Shown here: piece after piece, positions 24,538 through 37,139 of the stretch
Numbering within the stretch: the first letter of the stretch is position 1
Layout: every line of letters begins with the position of its first letter
DNA from: Sorex araneus
Lineage: Eukaryota; Chordata; Mammalia; Eulipotyphla; Soricidae
Assembly (NCBI RefSeq): GCF_027595985.1
Contig: NC_073307.1
Coordinates: forward strand, 36,770,234 to 36,834,233
Reading direction: 5' to 3'
Length of the DNA: 64,000 bases
Position numbers and translations under genes: made by a program
The notes under the pieces: model-generated
Database searches by the model: none
What the model was told of the DNA's origin: nothing
The model's input: only the letters and a program-made list of their open reading frames with translations

Positions 24538-26124
24538 ATCAGATAATGAAAGATAAATAATGAAAGATAAAATAAACGTTAGCTAATTAGAGATAAAAGC
24601 TTACTTCCTGCCCAGTGAAAGGGAGACAGAGCAGTTTGTTTAGGAAAGCAGGGCACGCCTATCAAAGGGAAGTGTGTTGTTGGTTCAGCCATGGGTGTCC
24701 AGATACACAGTCAAGCACTACCCTTACCCTGGGTGTTTGGGGAAGAGCCTGGGGGTGTGGCTGATACTTCAACCTGCAGGGTGGGGACCCGCCTTGCCTG
24801 ATTGGACACACCTCTTTGAATGTTGGAGGGAGCCTTTTACAGGGGCATTTCTCAGGCCCGGTCATGGTGACTGCTCGCTTTGTGTCAAAGGGGATGGCTC
24901 CGCCCCAGTGCGTACCGAGGGAGGATGGCTGGGCCACCAGGCCGGGATGCAGCAAGGCGCTTGACGGGCAGGAGTAGGAGCGCCCCCTCTGGCAGGGCTC
25001 TGAAACAAAGCCCCACTCCTCTCTGGGTCCACTGCAGCCTGAACACAGGCCGCCACCAAAACAGGAATCCACACCAAGTCTGCTCATAACTGGCGCTGGG
25101 GATGCCTGACACACCCCTCCACAGCTGCCACAGCCCATCCTCAAATGGAAGTGACATGACAGAGACAGCAAAGACACAAGTTACTGGGATAAGTGGCCCA
25201 AACACCCCTTCCCCATCCTGCTACCGTAATTCGCTCTCCCAACCCCCCAGCCATGGAGGGTCCCACACCAGTGGACACAGGATGAAGAGACCCCCCGGAT
25301 CCACCTGAGGAAATGAGCCCCCTTCCCGGCCCTCCTGTCCCCTACCCAAAGATGGTGTGGGAAGGAAAATGGTCCTGGGGGAGGGAGTACAGTTCAATAA
25401 TCAGGTGAGCTTCAACCTCTGGCTGGATCTGTCTGCTGAGGATTCCAGCTCTGGGGGACCAGGCATCTGTCCCCCATGTCCATCCGATAGGCAAGAAAGC
25501 GCCAACTGACAGGAGGTGGATTAATATTTGTTATGTGAGTCGGTGATTACTTCCCATTTCTCTCCATTCGAAAGACAGTGCTGTTTCGGGGGACGTGGAG
25601 GGAGGCAGATCATTAAGACACTTGAATGGTTGTTTTAAATCTCCTTTATGTGGGGTGTTGCCAGTCAGATAACAGAGACAAGACTGGAGATACATAAGAT
25701 ATATAAGCAGTGCCACTGCCCTGGAGATTAGGTGGGTCCAGTGAAGAGTGGCAGAAAGCAGGGATGCAGTGAGCAGCGGCCTGGGGTCACTGTCCAGGAG
25801 AGCTGTGGGTGAAGAGCTACTACATAAAGGGGGTTGAAAACACCAGATACCAGCGGGACGTGATAATCTTACACACTACCCATGAGGATCAGAAATCAGC
25901 TGGCTCTGCTTGAACCATGCTCGAAGGACTAAGTTTCCACGTATGCCCATGTGCACTGCAGGAAAGGTTAGGCTGGAGGGCGTATAAATATTTCATTTCA
26001 CAGACTCACAAGCTGGCCTCCAAAACTGATCTCCACAGTTGCAGTCTCACCAACGTGGTCTTAGAGCATCTGTCCCCTCAGCCCATTCTCCCACTACTGG
26101 ATTCAGTTTTTCAGCTGAGTGAAA

Positions 26125-26331
26125 TTTTTTTAAAATTTTTTTTAACTTGTATTGAATCACCGTGAGATAGAGCATTACAAAATTGTTCATGATTGCATTT
26201 CAGTCAAATGGTGTTCCAATACCAATCCCTCTCCCAGTGTAATTTCCCAGCACCAGGGTCCCCAGTTCTCCTCCCACCCCTTCAAGCCACCCCCCACCCC
26301 AGCCTGCCTCTACGGCAGGCACCTCTCTTTT
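26125..26331 (-). mobile_element. L1 3' end
   Basis: Reverse 3' terminus: a T-run, then attgaatcaccgtgagatag, tcccagtgtaatttcccagc and a C-rich tract matching the G-rich tract of forward copies. It lines up with 61600-61760. Confidence 0.75.
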
Positions 26332-26967
26332 GAGTGAAGTTTTGAAAAACCAATTCACTCTGTCTTTCCTAAATGCTGGTGACACAATTTTTCTCTCTCA
26401 CATACTTAGTACCTCGGTGTCTCGCTCATCTTCAAAACCAGCAAAAACAGAAGCACGTGATAGACAGGGGCTTCTGGAAATAAATCCTGTCTGAGTGTCT
26501 AAGAGTCGCTCACCCAGTGAGTCCAGCTTCAACTCCACCCTGCTGCTCCCCCCCACCCCCCCCGCCACAAGTATCCCAGCCAACCACCCCCACCTGCCCC
26601 TCCCTGGAATGGAAATGATTCTTCCTTTTTCAAATGGCCCAACTAGCACAGATCTTTCCAGGTCCTCCTGGCCTCATGAAAAAGGACTATGGGAGAAGGC
26701 AGGCACCTCAGAAACAATGACAAGAATGTCAACTTGACACAAAAAAAAAACATTTCACACACAAGGTGAAAAGGAGGGTGTAGGGGAGTTTCTACAATAA
26801 TTTCTAAACTCAAAGAAATCAGGCAAGGCAACGGGTGAGACTCTACTCACCTATTAAATTGCTCTTTCTCCATTCTTTCTTAGATTAAGGGCTATAAAAT
26901 GAACACCTGAGTAATCTATTTACCTTTTGACTAAAAATTCACAAGAGTGTGAGCATATTTCAAATAC

Positions 26968-27006
26968 CCACTCACACATACACACACATACACACACACA
27001 CACATG
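26968..27006 (+). repeat. CA microsatellite
   Basis: Imperfect (CA)n with catacaca interruptions. Confidence 0.9.
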
Positions 27007-27821
27007 CCCACACAGGGTTGGCAACAATGTTTTGTTATCAATTGTTACGAGTCTGCCCAATCTAGTCATCAGCACAGCAGCAAGCAAAGCAGGCAGGCGG
27101 GCAGTACAGGGAGATACCCCAGCTCCCTATCAGATTGGCCTGGAGCCCACACCACACCCAGGGGCTGGCAAGTTGGAGGGGCAAGAAGCCGCTCACAGAT
27201 TGCCCAAAGGAAGGCTTTTGACCCTTCAAACTAAAGTGCATTGACCTTCTGATCCAGAAAGCCACTCAACCCATTACAAAGACACATGGTCACAGAGGCA
27301 CACAAAGACACCTGCTAACCCACTGAATCCATTTAAAATATGCACTATGGGGGTAAGGGACACCCTCTGGGGGTTAGTGACTGTGGCCACAAGGTGGATG
27401 CAGCATGTCCAGCCACTTGAGACAAAACCAGGGGTCAAGAACACGTTTTAACAGACTACAGTTGAATCTAAGAAAGGGAATAGGAAACATATTTATTTCA
27501 AGCTCAAAGTGTAAACCATAGCTGCTGGGAGAGCAAGGGGATGAGGAAATGAAGGAAGTTAGGTGGCAGCAGGCAAAATCTGACATGCTTCAAGTATACG
27601 ATGAGTATTAAGACAGGAAGTGGGGCCTTAAAAAACAAACAAACAAAAAACAAAAACAAAGAAAAAACCCTAAGAAAACAAAATAAAGTGGGACTAGTGA
27701 CTGTTGGGTTGTAAGACAGAAAACAAATCAAACTAATTTTGAATTTGTATCCCTAGACTCCTAGCCGGGTATCTCAAACAACTACAAGAACAAAGCCCTC
27801 TTAAAAATGTTTCTGGAGCTA

Positions 27822-28175
27822 AGGATGTCGCTTAGCAAAGTTGAGAATGTGAGGCCCTGGATTCGATGCATGTTACCCCTCTCTACTCCCCCCCACCCCC
27901 ACATACACACTTGGAGGATAAAAGGTTCAAGGACAGGTGACAGCTCAAGGACCAGGAGGACAATGCCTTGTATGCTTAAGGCCCTAAGTTTTACACCTGG
28001 TATTGCAGCACCCCAGTGGGGTTGCCCTGGTGGCCCCCAGCACCATGGGCCCGAGAAGCACTCCATCATCAGGCCTGGCTGGCTGAATATTGTCAGGAAA
28101 GGCCATCCAGAACTCCTATGCATTGCTTGGCAGGTTCCCCCTCTGTGCCCCCCCTCAAAAAAAAAAAAAACAAAA
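27822..28175 (+). mobile_element. Two adjoining SINE pieces
   Basis: First piece 27822-27905: gtcgcttagcaaagttgaga, ggccctggattcgatgcatg. Second piece about 27940-28175: caatgccttgtatgcttaag, tggtggcccccagcaccatg, ending in an A-rich tail. Confidence 0.5.
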
Positions 28176-28184
28176 AAACAAAAC

Positions 28185-28268
28185 AGTTCCCAGGAATAGC
28201 TCAGTGTTAGACTGGCCTTGCCAGGCGTGAGGCTATAAACTCAGTCCTTCATTTGCTCCCCGCCCCCC
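28185..28268 (+). mobile_element. Short SINE head
   Basis: Forward fragment: cccaggaatagctcagtgtt, ctggccttgccaggcgtgag, then a C-rich end. It resembles a tRNA-derived head with a degenerate B box. Confidence 0.45.
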
Positions 28269-28563
28269 CAATATTAAATACCTGGTGACACTGCCATTGG
28301 GATCGCCAACATCCTAAGGAGTGTGCAATCACTAGCACATCAGCACATAGGCGATAACCACAGACACCTCAACAACAAACAACATAAGGGAATGGGAGTG
28401 GGGGTAGTCAAGAGACCATGTCTTCAGAAAAGGATTCAAGAGAAGCCAACTTAAAAAAAAAAGTTAATAATGAAGACACTCTGATGAATATAATATGAGA
28501 AAGTAAATTGCGATTTATGTGCTATTCTATCAGCCTCAGCACCTAAAAGACTGAGATTTCCTG

Positions 28564-28773
28564 GGGGCTGGAGGGATAGTACAACTGCTATGGTGTGTTC
28601 CTTGTATGTTCCTAATGTGGATCCAATATGTCACACGAAAGGGTGCCCCAAACATCACCAGACATGCTCCCGAGCCACGATACCCTTGGTCCTCATACTG
28701 TGAACCCTAGGGCTAGTTGGCTGTGACTCACCTGAAGGTGTCCCCAAAGCTGCTGAGTGGCAAAAAAAAAAAA
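28564..28773 (+). mobile_element. SINE with A-tail
   Basis: Forward copy: gggggctggagggatagtac, cctaatgtggatccaatatg, an unusual middle, gtgtccccaaagctgctga and an A-run. Confidence 0.65.
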
Positions 28774-29183
28774 GATTTTTAAAGTGGAATAAAGAAGACA
28801 CAGTTGAAGAGAGAACAGGGAAAAAAGAATGAAAAGAACAAGTCCTCCCATTTGACATTTATTGTGTATTTTATCATTAAAAATTCCAAATGTGGATCCC
28901 TGTAAAGATGTAGAAACCTTCACAAACCCAAAGAATGCACATACCTGATGACCAGACCATGGCCCCTAAGTGTAACCTTCCTCTACAAGCAAGCAGGAAG
29001 CATTTGAGAAGTGGTTTGTCCCACCTGTCTGGCAGGAAAGGGGGATGCATCAGGGGTACTTGTTAAATTGGAACAAAACAATGGAACAAAAAAATTTATA
29101 AAAAGAACAAAGGTTACACTAAAGACACAGGCTCTAATCTGAAAAGGCCAAACTTGGAAATGGCCAAAGGCAAGGCAGAAACA

Positions 29184-29414
29184 TCACTGTCATCCCATTG
29201 CTCATCGATTTATTTGAGCGGGCACCAGTAATGTCTTTCATTGTGAGACTTATTGTTACTGTTTTTGGCATATCCAATATGCATGGGCAGCTTGCCAGGC
29301 TCTGCCTCTCGGGCTCGATACTCTAGGTAGCTTGCCAGGCTCTTCGAGAGGGGCAGAGGAATCGAACTCGGGTCCGCCTCGTGAAAGGCGAATGCCCAAC
29401 CACTGTGCTAGCCC
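29184..29414 (-). mobile_element. SOR-b SINE, full length
   Basis: Reverse copy: cactgtcatcccattgctca, gagcgggcaccagtaatgtc, tgttactgtttttggcatat, gaatcgaactcgggtccgcc, ending at the head cactgtgctagccc. Confidence 0.88.
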
Positions 29415-30732
29415 AGGCAGAAACATAAAAAAATGATATCTACAGGGTATCAAATCACATCAAGAACACAAACACTCACAAGTTCATAATGACCTTAATG
29501 TTGTAAAGAAAGCCTTTGTGGCTAACCACCATCAGTTTGTGATCTTGGGAAGTCAATCAATTCATTCTTTCAAAATATATAGTCAAACATTTAGTCTCCC
29601 TTTAGTAACTAACTGGTTTATGAGACCCCAGTTTTGCTCTAGACCTGTCCTCAAGCTGGTCAATAAAAAGGAGTTGCACCAGAAATCACTGCTAAATGAA
29701 TGAACATATCTGGGCAATACTCTTCGGTGACTCCCAGTGGCACAAATCGAATGGAAAAATGATATCAAGCTTCAATCTTCTCATTATGCATGTCACAAGG
29801 AACATGCTAATAACCACACCAGGATGCACTCAGCAAAATCCAGAGTAAAAGAAAACTCTATAGGCCAAATGGCATAGTTGGTGTAACAAAATGATAACAA
29901 AACAAAGAAAAGAAAGAGGCAAAAGAAGAAGTACTTAAATACACTGCAAAGATCTATTAAGCAATCACATTATGTCGACCCAAGTTCAATCCTAACTCAA
30001 AACAAACTGCATTTAAAAGTGGGGCCCATATTTGGGGGAAAAAAGGGGAGAGTGAAAGATTGATCTTTATAATGCTCTGATGAATCGGTACTTATTTTTA
30101 GGGGACTGTGGTAATGATACTGTGATGATATTCTCGATGGGGAACCTATTTTCAAAAATACAAACTAAAAGTACTTACAGAGAGAAATATGAAGTTTGCT
30201 TTCAAATGAATCAAAGCACGTGTTCCAAGAGCACTGGAAAGGCAGGAAACAGCATTGGCCATGAGCTTAGAGCTTGTGGAGCTTAGTAAAAGGTCATTAA
30301 AGGTCATTACTCTCCCTACTGCTACACAGGTTGAAGTTTTCTACAATGCAGGGATACTTTTGCAAGAGGGGAGAGGGAAGACAACAACTGAGAAATAACC
30401 CAGAAAGCAAAATAACGAAGTAAAATAACAGGAAATACCATTAAAAATCTAAGCATCTAAATTCCACCAAAAACCTGGAGACCAGCACAGGAATGTCAAG
30501 CATGAGCCCGACGGGTCCTATAAATGGAGGGATGCAGAGGGGGATGGGACATGACAAAAATGTACCTTGATGGCCTCTAAAATCTATCCTAATCCTTCGT
30601 GGAAACACATTTCACTGGTGATCTAGAAGAATTAAAAAAAATACATATTTTTTCTTAACGACTAGAAAATAAAACCAGCAGGGTGTGCACAGTCTGGAAG
30701 TTGCAATAAAGAATGCCAGCTGGAAGAATCCC

Positions 30733-30860
30733 AGTGCTCAGTAAGCAGAGTACAGGCTTTGCGTGCTGGGGGGCTTGGTTCTCTCGCTGGCACTGTACTG
30801 GTGTGTCCTGGGCACTGAGGTGTAGCCTCCAAGCACTGCTTGGTGTGGCCCCAAACAAAG
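30733..30860 (+). mobile_element. SINE, partial
   Basis: Forward copy: caggctttgcgtgctggggg, cttggttctctcgctggcac, ccaagcactgcttggtgtgg. Confidence 0.6.
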
Positions 30861-31205
30861 GGAAGGACGGTGGTTGCCAGGGAGAAATAAGGGGTGGGGT
30901 TGGGATCTATATATAGGGAGAGGGTCTTTTTGGGGTGGCACTTGGTGAGTCGTGGATCACAAATCCTTCAAGACGCATATAAAAGCCAAGATACACTCCT
31001 GCAAACATTTAATATTATTAACTAGTGATAAGTCCACAGGAGGGGCATTTGGAAGGGAGAAAAAAAAAAAAAGAAAAACAGTTCCTCAAAGTATCTGAAA
31101 GAGTTTATCTAACATACATATTTCTCTCAGACTTTTGTCTATATTACTGATATCCATTAAAGAGTTTAAAAAGAGTAAATTTCAAGACAGAATCTACTTA
31201 AAATG

Positions 31206-31310
31206 ATAAGGTCCATGGGTGTGGCTCAGCATCAGAACACATGCCTTGTATGTGTAAAGTTCTGGGTTTGACATCTAGCACCACAAACACAGAAAAGCTA
31301 AAAAAACAAA

Positions 31311-31384
<74 letters not shown>

Positions 31385-31438
31385 CCCACCAGGAGTAATT
31401 CCTGAGCACAGAGCCAGCACTAAGTCCTGAACAAACAT
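31206..31438 (+). mobile_element. SINE split by a CA microsatellite
   Basis: Forward copy: ggtccatgggtgtggctcag, ctgggtttgacatctagcac, then (CA)n, then the normal second half caccaggagtaattcctgag and cacagagccagcactaagtc. Confidence 0.72.
31311..31381 (+). repeat. (CA)n microsatellite, about 36 units
   Basis: Uninterrupted CA run, likely polymorphic in length, located between the two halves of a SINE. Confidence 0.97.
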
Positions 31439-31989
31439 CAGAAAACAGCTGGAGACGCTGTGTCTTGCTATCTTGCCTTTCCCCACCAGACCAAGTCAGC
31501 TTCCATCAGAAACTGGTAAAACATAAAACAGACTTTTGTCAAACAGCAAATAATACCCAGAAAGCTTGTGAAACAACCAAAAGTTGTTTTTTCTATTCAG
31601 GTTTGTTTCTAATAGCAGGTTTGCCTCATTTCTGATACACAGTGTGCTACAATTTAGACGACATAGCAATTACATCAAAGCAGACAAAAGAAAATGTAAT
31701 ATGGCCTCCTGGATTGTGTCCTGGCGCAGAAAGGGGAAAAGTGGAAGGGGTGGATTACAAGGACAGTCTGGAGCTAAGTCCACAGCAATGTCCCAGAGAG
31801 CTTCCTGGTGTTGACAATGTTATGGAGATGTCAAATATTAACAATGTGAACAATGGGGGAAACCAGAAGAGAGGGGTAGGAAACTCTCCATACAAACCTT
31901 TTAACTTCTCTGCTCATCTAAAATTATTTCAATGGCAAAGGTCTGTTTAAAAAAATATAAATCAGAAAATAAAAAAACCAAAGGTGAGG

Positions 31990-32120
31990 AGTGAGGTGCT
32001 GGTCTGAATATGGCCAACCTCCAACTTAGGGGTTGCTCTTACCTGGCCAAGAATAACCCCTGAACACTGGTGGGTGTGTCCTAGGTCACTCTCAGTGCTC
32101 CCCCCACCCCCCCAAAAAAT
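31990..32120 (+). mobile_element. SINE, diverged
   Basis: Forward fragment: gccaagaataacccctgaac, actggtgggtgtgtcctagg, ending in C- and A-runs. Confidence 0.5.
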
Positions 32121-32910
32121 CCCATTAAAGGTGAAAAGGTAGGTCCAGCTCAATGAAGACAAACTTCTGTCCCCACACTTCTAAAAACCCTATTTGCAGA
32201 AATCACCTCTAGAACCTGCTTTGATTTTGATTGAATGTAGCATCCCACTTGCCAAGGTGCCAAGAGAGTATTTTCACACGGTTTTTCTTGTCTTTGAGGG
32301 TAAGAAACATATCCCACAGAGGTTTGATTTAATCGCTCAATACCACTTAGAGTGTCTTTGGGCCCTGGGTTTGCTGGGAGTGAGGCACCCGGCCAGCACT
32401 GGCCTACTGAACAAAGATCCCCTTCAAGCCAGATGTGCCTGGGGACTGAAAGGCACCGCTGTGGACACTGTGGTCTCGCTGTCCTTCTGCCCTTCTCCCA
32501 CTGTGCTGGGGGAAGTGCCAGCAATGGGCAGGCCTGGTACCCTGCTCCTGAGATGCCCCTGACAATCCCAGTTCAGAGGACTGCTCCTTTCTTGCTCGGG
32601 AACGCGTCGGCCAACCCCCACACAGAACTGGCCCAGTGGGAGCAGGAGTGGAGGAGAAGCCCACAACAGAGGAGGAGAAAAGCCCTCTCTTCCTCAGGAT
32701 GCTGTAGGATTTATAGCATGCTGACCCCGAAATCTACAGGGACACCAGGGGGGAAGGGATTCTGTGTCCTTTGCAGGCTTGTACTCACAAAGAAAGGACA
32801 AATGGCTGTAACAGTTTTTCCCACAGGCCACTGTCAACTCCAAGGAACTATTTACAGCCTGCTTATGTTTGGAAAAAAAGAGAAAAAGACAAAAGGAGGG
32901 ACAAGGAGAA

Positions 32911-33029
32911 GGCTTAGTGGTGGCACACAGGCTTTGCATGCAGGAGACCTCAGCACCACATGGTTACCCAAGCCATGCCACCAGTCGCCAGAGCACCACG
33001 AGGTGTGGCTGTTCCCCTCGACCAAAACA
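32911..33029 (+). mobile_element. SINE, partial
   Basis: Forward copy: caggctttgcatgcaggaga, cctcagcaccacatggttac, gagcaccacgaggtgtggct, ending ccaaaacaaac. Confidence 0.62.
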
Positions 33030-35247
33030 AACCACAGCTGGAATCAGACAGTATGGAGGTATTATGAATTTTATGATAACATTTACATTCTGGTTATGCT
33101 TAATAGAAAGTTATGGGTATTCAGTAAATATTTATGGGTGAGATTACCTTCAATTTCTTTCAAAATTTCAGAATTTCAAAAAGGTGAGAAACGAAGGAGT
33201 CGGTGTGAAAAACAGAACTGTAAAATATTGGCAGGTGAGTAATGGCTAAATGGCGGCCCATCGTATTGTTCTATTTTTGTATTTACTCCATAAAGCATTA
33301 AATCAATAAAGATTCCCGCATATTTCAATACTATGATCATGTAGAAATGAAGCTGCCTTATGTATTGAAAAGCAGGGTAATTAAGAAGATCAGTGATAGA
33401 TTCCAAATCTCCCTTTAAAAAAAAAAAAAAGATGCGTAAGCCTCAGAGTCAATAGCAGAGTTAAAATGAACTTGAAAAACTAATCAATGCGGAGGTTTTG
33501 ACAACTGAGAAAGCCAAAGTTGAGCCCATTCAAATGTGTGCTGCTACCTCAACCCTAACTCCAGGCTTAAAGTTGGGAACCAGGGGCCCCACGGCCCCCC
33601 TTCTCCCCACAGAAGTTCGGTCTCCAGTATTTCCTCCAGGACAGTGTCTGTCTCATCTCTCCCTCACACTGAGTCTCCTTCTTCCTCAAGCAGGATGCGA
33701 GGATTTCACCCTCAGTCCTCCTTTTCCTCCCTCCACCCATTCTTCTTGAGAACAGCGCCTGTTTTCTGCTTTCTGCATGGGCAAGGTCAGCCCAAGGAGC
33801 CCTACCTCCCACCCAGCCTCCTGGATAGTCTGAACTCCTGCGATCAAAGCGCCCACCCCAACAAGCCCCTCAAACCAAATGAAGCCCTTGTCCATTTTCA
33901 CCCAGGCCTTCAGCTTCCCCTTGGTAAATGGTACCTGTCTTCCTCAGGGTCACCCTGTTGCCTCACATCTGATCAAGTGGCCCTGAAGATCCAGGCCTCC
34001 ATTTTTTTCCTTCCCTTGCCAACTTGCCCAATTCAGTGCTCTCCTTTCTGGTTCTGTTGCAAGCATCTCTGCATGTGACCCAGGGCGGGTTTCCAGGCCA
34101 TGCTTTGAAATGCACGACTCAGCATGCTACTTCCTATTCTACAAACAGCAAGGCCAGCAAGACTCCAGGGACTCCATGGCCCGAGGCTAAAGTCCACACT
34201 CCTTTATGGCATGAGCTAACCTTACCTTGTCTGGTATGAAATCACAGCACAATCCCTCAGTTCCTTAAAAATCCTGCCTGCACTTAACCACATGACCCGC
34301 AGGGGCTGGCTCTGGCCCCTAATCATGCCCTGCCCAGGTTCACTTGGTAGAAGGAACAACTGTTTATCCTTTAACGGGGAGGCACTGGGGGTCTGTAGGA
34401 GATGCCAAGCCTGGAGTTGGGAGGGGGGGGGGGGCAGAGTGCCGCCAGGGAACTGAGAGTCTGTGGCACCACATTACAAAAGAAGCTCTTGGCAGGGCAG
34501 GACAGTAGAGAAGAACCTCTCCACCAAGTCATATCTGAGTCCATCCACAACCTGTTCCAATACCCTCTTCTGTTCTTTCCTACAGGAAAATGATTAAAAA
34601 CCTTCCGGTCCCCTTTGTGGAGGGTAAATCTGGAGAGTTTAAAATGCCTGTGCCCGGCATGAGATCTTGCCCTGCACTTCTTCTTTCTAGAATTCACAAG
34701 CCCAGCAAAAACTTAATCAGATTTCAAAAGCCAGCCTCCCTCCTCATCCCTCACCACCACCCCTCCCCCCCCTCAGCACCCTAAGGCAGAGCACAGCTGC
34801 CCACTCAGCTCCTTCCCTCTGGATTCCGCTGACATCAGGACCTGGGGGGCCCTTCCTTCCCCTGTTCCTCTCCCGTGGCCAAGTAGGCTAAAGACAGGAA
34901 CAACTTTCTGTCCCACAACCCCCACTCCCCACAGTGCAGGCCTGCGGCAAATGTTTAGACGGTAAAATGAGCCAAGTAATACCTTCTCTGGAAGGTGACT
35001 TAGACTGTACAGAGGGTAGAATGACGCAGATGTTCTATTTCCACATTTGTCATAGTAGCTAAAATCTTATAAGCAAATGCCCAAAGCCAGTCAGAGGGAC
35101 CAGAGACCACATACGATGGGGCACTACTGTTGTGTAAGATCCACTTTGGTCCTAATGAGACAAAACTATCCACACTGACACAGTGGGGCTACTTGTGAGC
35201 TGCAGGATAGCAGCAATAGTAAAATCTTGCCATTTGTTTATTTTTTA

Positions 35248-35347
35248 ATGGGAGAGCCCAGCTTATGACACTCAGGGGATCAGGTCATATCAGGAATCAA
35301 ACCCAGGGCTCCCACATACACAGTTCTTTGAACTTTCTTCTTGGTCC
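35248..35347 (-). mobile_element. SINE fragment
   Basis: Reverse fragment: cttatgacactcaggggatc, ggaatcaaacccagggctcc, ending ttcttggtcc. Confidence 0.5.
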
Positions 35348-35384
35348 ATGCTATTTATTCGGGCGGCGGGGGAGGAGGGGGAGG

Positions 35385-35545
35385 ACCAGGGGGCCAGACA
35401 GAACAGGATTCGGGCCACTGCCTTTCATGTTGCTAAACCTAAACCTGGTCCAATGCCTCCCAGCACAGCATCTGGTTTGCTGAGCACTTCCAGGAGTGAC
35501 CCCCTCAGCACAGCGGGTACGGCACAAAAACTAAGGAAAAGAAAA
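35385..35545 (+). mobile_element. SINE, diverged
   Basis: Forward copy: accagggggccagacagaac, ctggtccaatgcctcccagc, gctgagcacttccaggagtg, ending in an A-rich tail. Confidence 0.45.
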
Positions 35546-37139
35546 ACCTTATGTTCTTATACTGTAAGAGGTAAAGTTCCTAAGAAAGTACTCCTCTTCA
35601 TTTTATCTCTGAGAACATGGGCTTAGAAGGCAGGAAGAATTACCCTTTTGTACTTTAAATTTGTCACTGAATTTACTGGAATGTAAGATAAAAATTCTTC
35701 AATTTAAAACACAAACATAACCTCTAAAGTCAAAAAGGTACTTCTCTACACTGTTTTATCAGTTTTTTTCCTTAGGAAATTAAAGGCGGAATTTTTAAAT
35801 TCTAGGGTCCTTTTCTCCCTCAAAGATAAAATATTTTTCACTGCTATATTCCTAGCATCTAGAATAGACACATAACAGACTGTAGACAAATGCTGGCTGA
35901 ACAAATAAGCTGTTGTACCACTACAAAAAGTTGCCCGGAGTACAAAGACAGGCTTCACAATCTCATAAGGGAAAAAACAAGTCACTTGCAGAAATTATCT
36001 TAACAATATGGTTACCAATCTGAATGAGCTAGGGTTCTTCTCTGAAGTTGACTTATAAAGGGACTTGGCAGATAAAGCTCACAGCAGAGAACCAAGTGCC
36101 TTGCAAGCTGCAGTTCCTGTGTATGATCCTTGTGAACCACAGCACAATCCTGGCACAACCCAGACCTCGAACAAGCAGCCTTTTAATCTTCATATCTCAG
36201 AATATCAAGATAGCAGGCAGACGGGGCCTCCCTAACTGCTGATGTTGACAGAGGAGAGGTGAGATCTTGAAAGAAGGAAAGATAACCTGGGTGTTCTAGG
36301 GGGTAAATACTTTGAATGGGTTTAAATTTAATTCTAACTTATTGTGTACCCCAAGTGTTAATAAATTTACAGGAAAATGATTCTTGAAATAAAGGACCAC
36401 TACTGAGCTTACTCAGGTTCCTTCCATGGAAAGGACTTGGGAGGACCTATTTGGAAACACTTGGATCTGGCAGTCTTCTTAATTCAAGCAACCGACACAA
36501 CTCTCTGGATATTTTCCCCCCAACTGTTACTGGATTCTAAATCCTCCTTTGAGAGTTGATGACCATGCGAGATTCTAAAGACTGTTCCCAGTTGAGCTTG
36601 GAGTCAACGCTGTTTCAAGCACACAGGTGGAAACGTTTCAACTAAATCCTTGGAACCTGGCTGGGTTCCCCGAGTGAGTGATGCAAAGGGTAACCAACAG
36701 TCCTCCCACACTGCCCTCTGCTCGGAGCCCACCTGTCCTTGAACTCCTGCAAACACGTGTTGGCAGGGCTACCAGCCAGGAGCTTTTCCTCCAGCAAAAA
36801 CTAGAGAGATGTCCAAACGCCTGGGAAGCCTGCCACAGTCCTACTAACTCGAAGCCCCCCTCTCCGCATCCTCCCCCAATTCGGAAGCTCAGGGGCCAGG
36901 GCTTCCTCACTGCTCCTCTTCCCTTAGCCCAGGTGTGGAGGAGGGGCTCAGGCTGCCCCTGACCTTGCCATTCCAAAACACAGCACAGCTAGAAACTTTG
37001 GCAAGCACCGAAAGGCAAACACAGGGGCTCACCGTGGCTAACAGCTACGGAGGATGCTTTGAAAAGCAATAAACAAGACCAGAAAAGTAGCCCGTTCCCC
37101 TGGTGGCAATGAAGCCGGCACAACTTGCAGCTGACCTCC

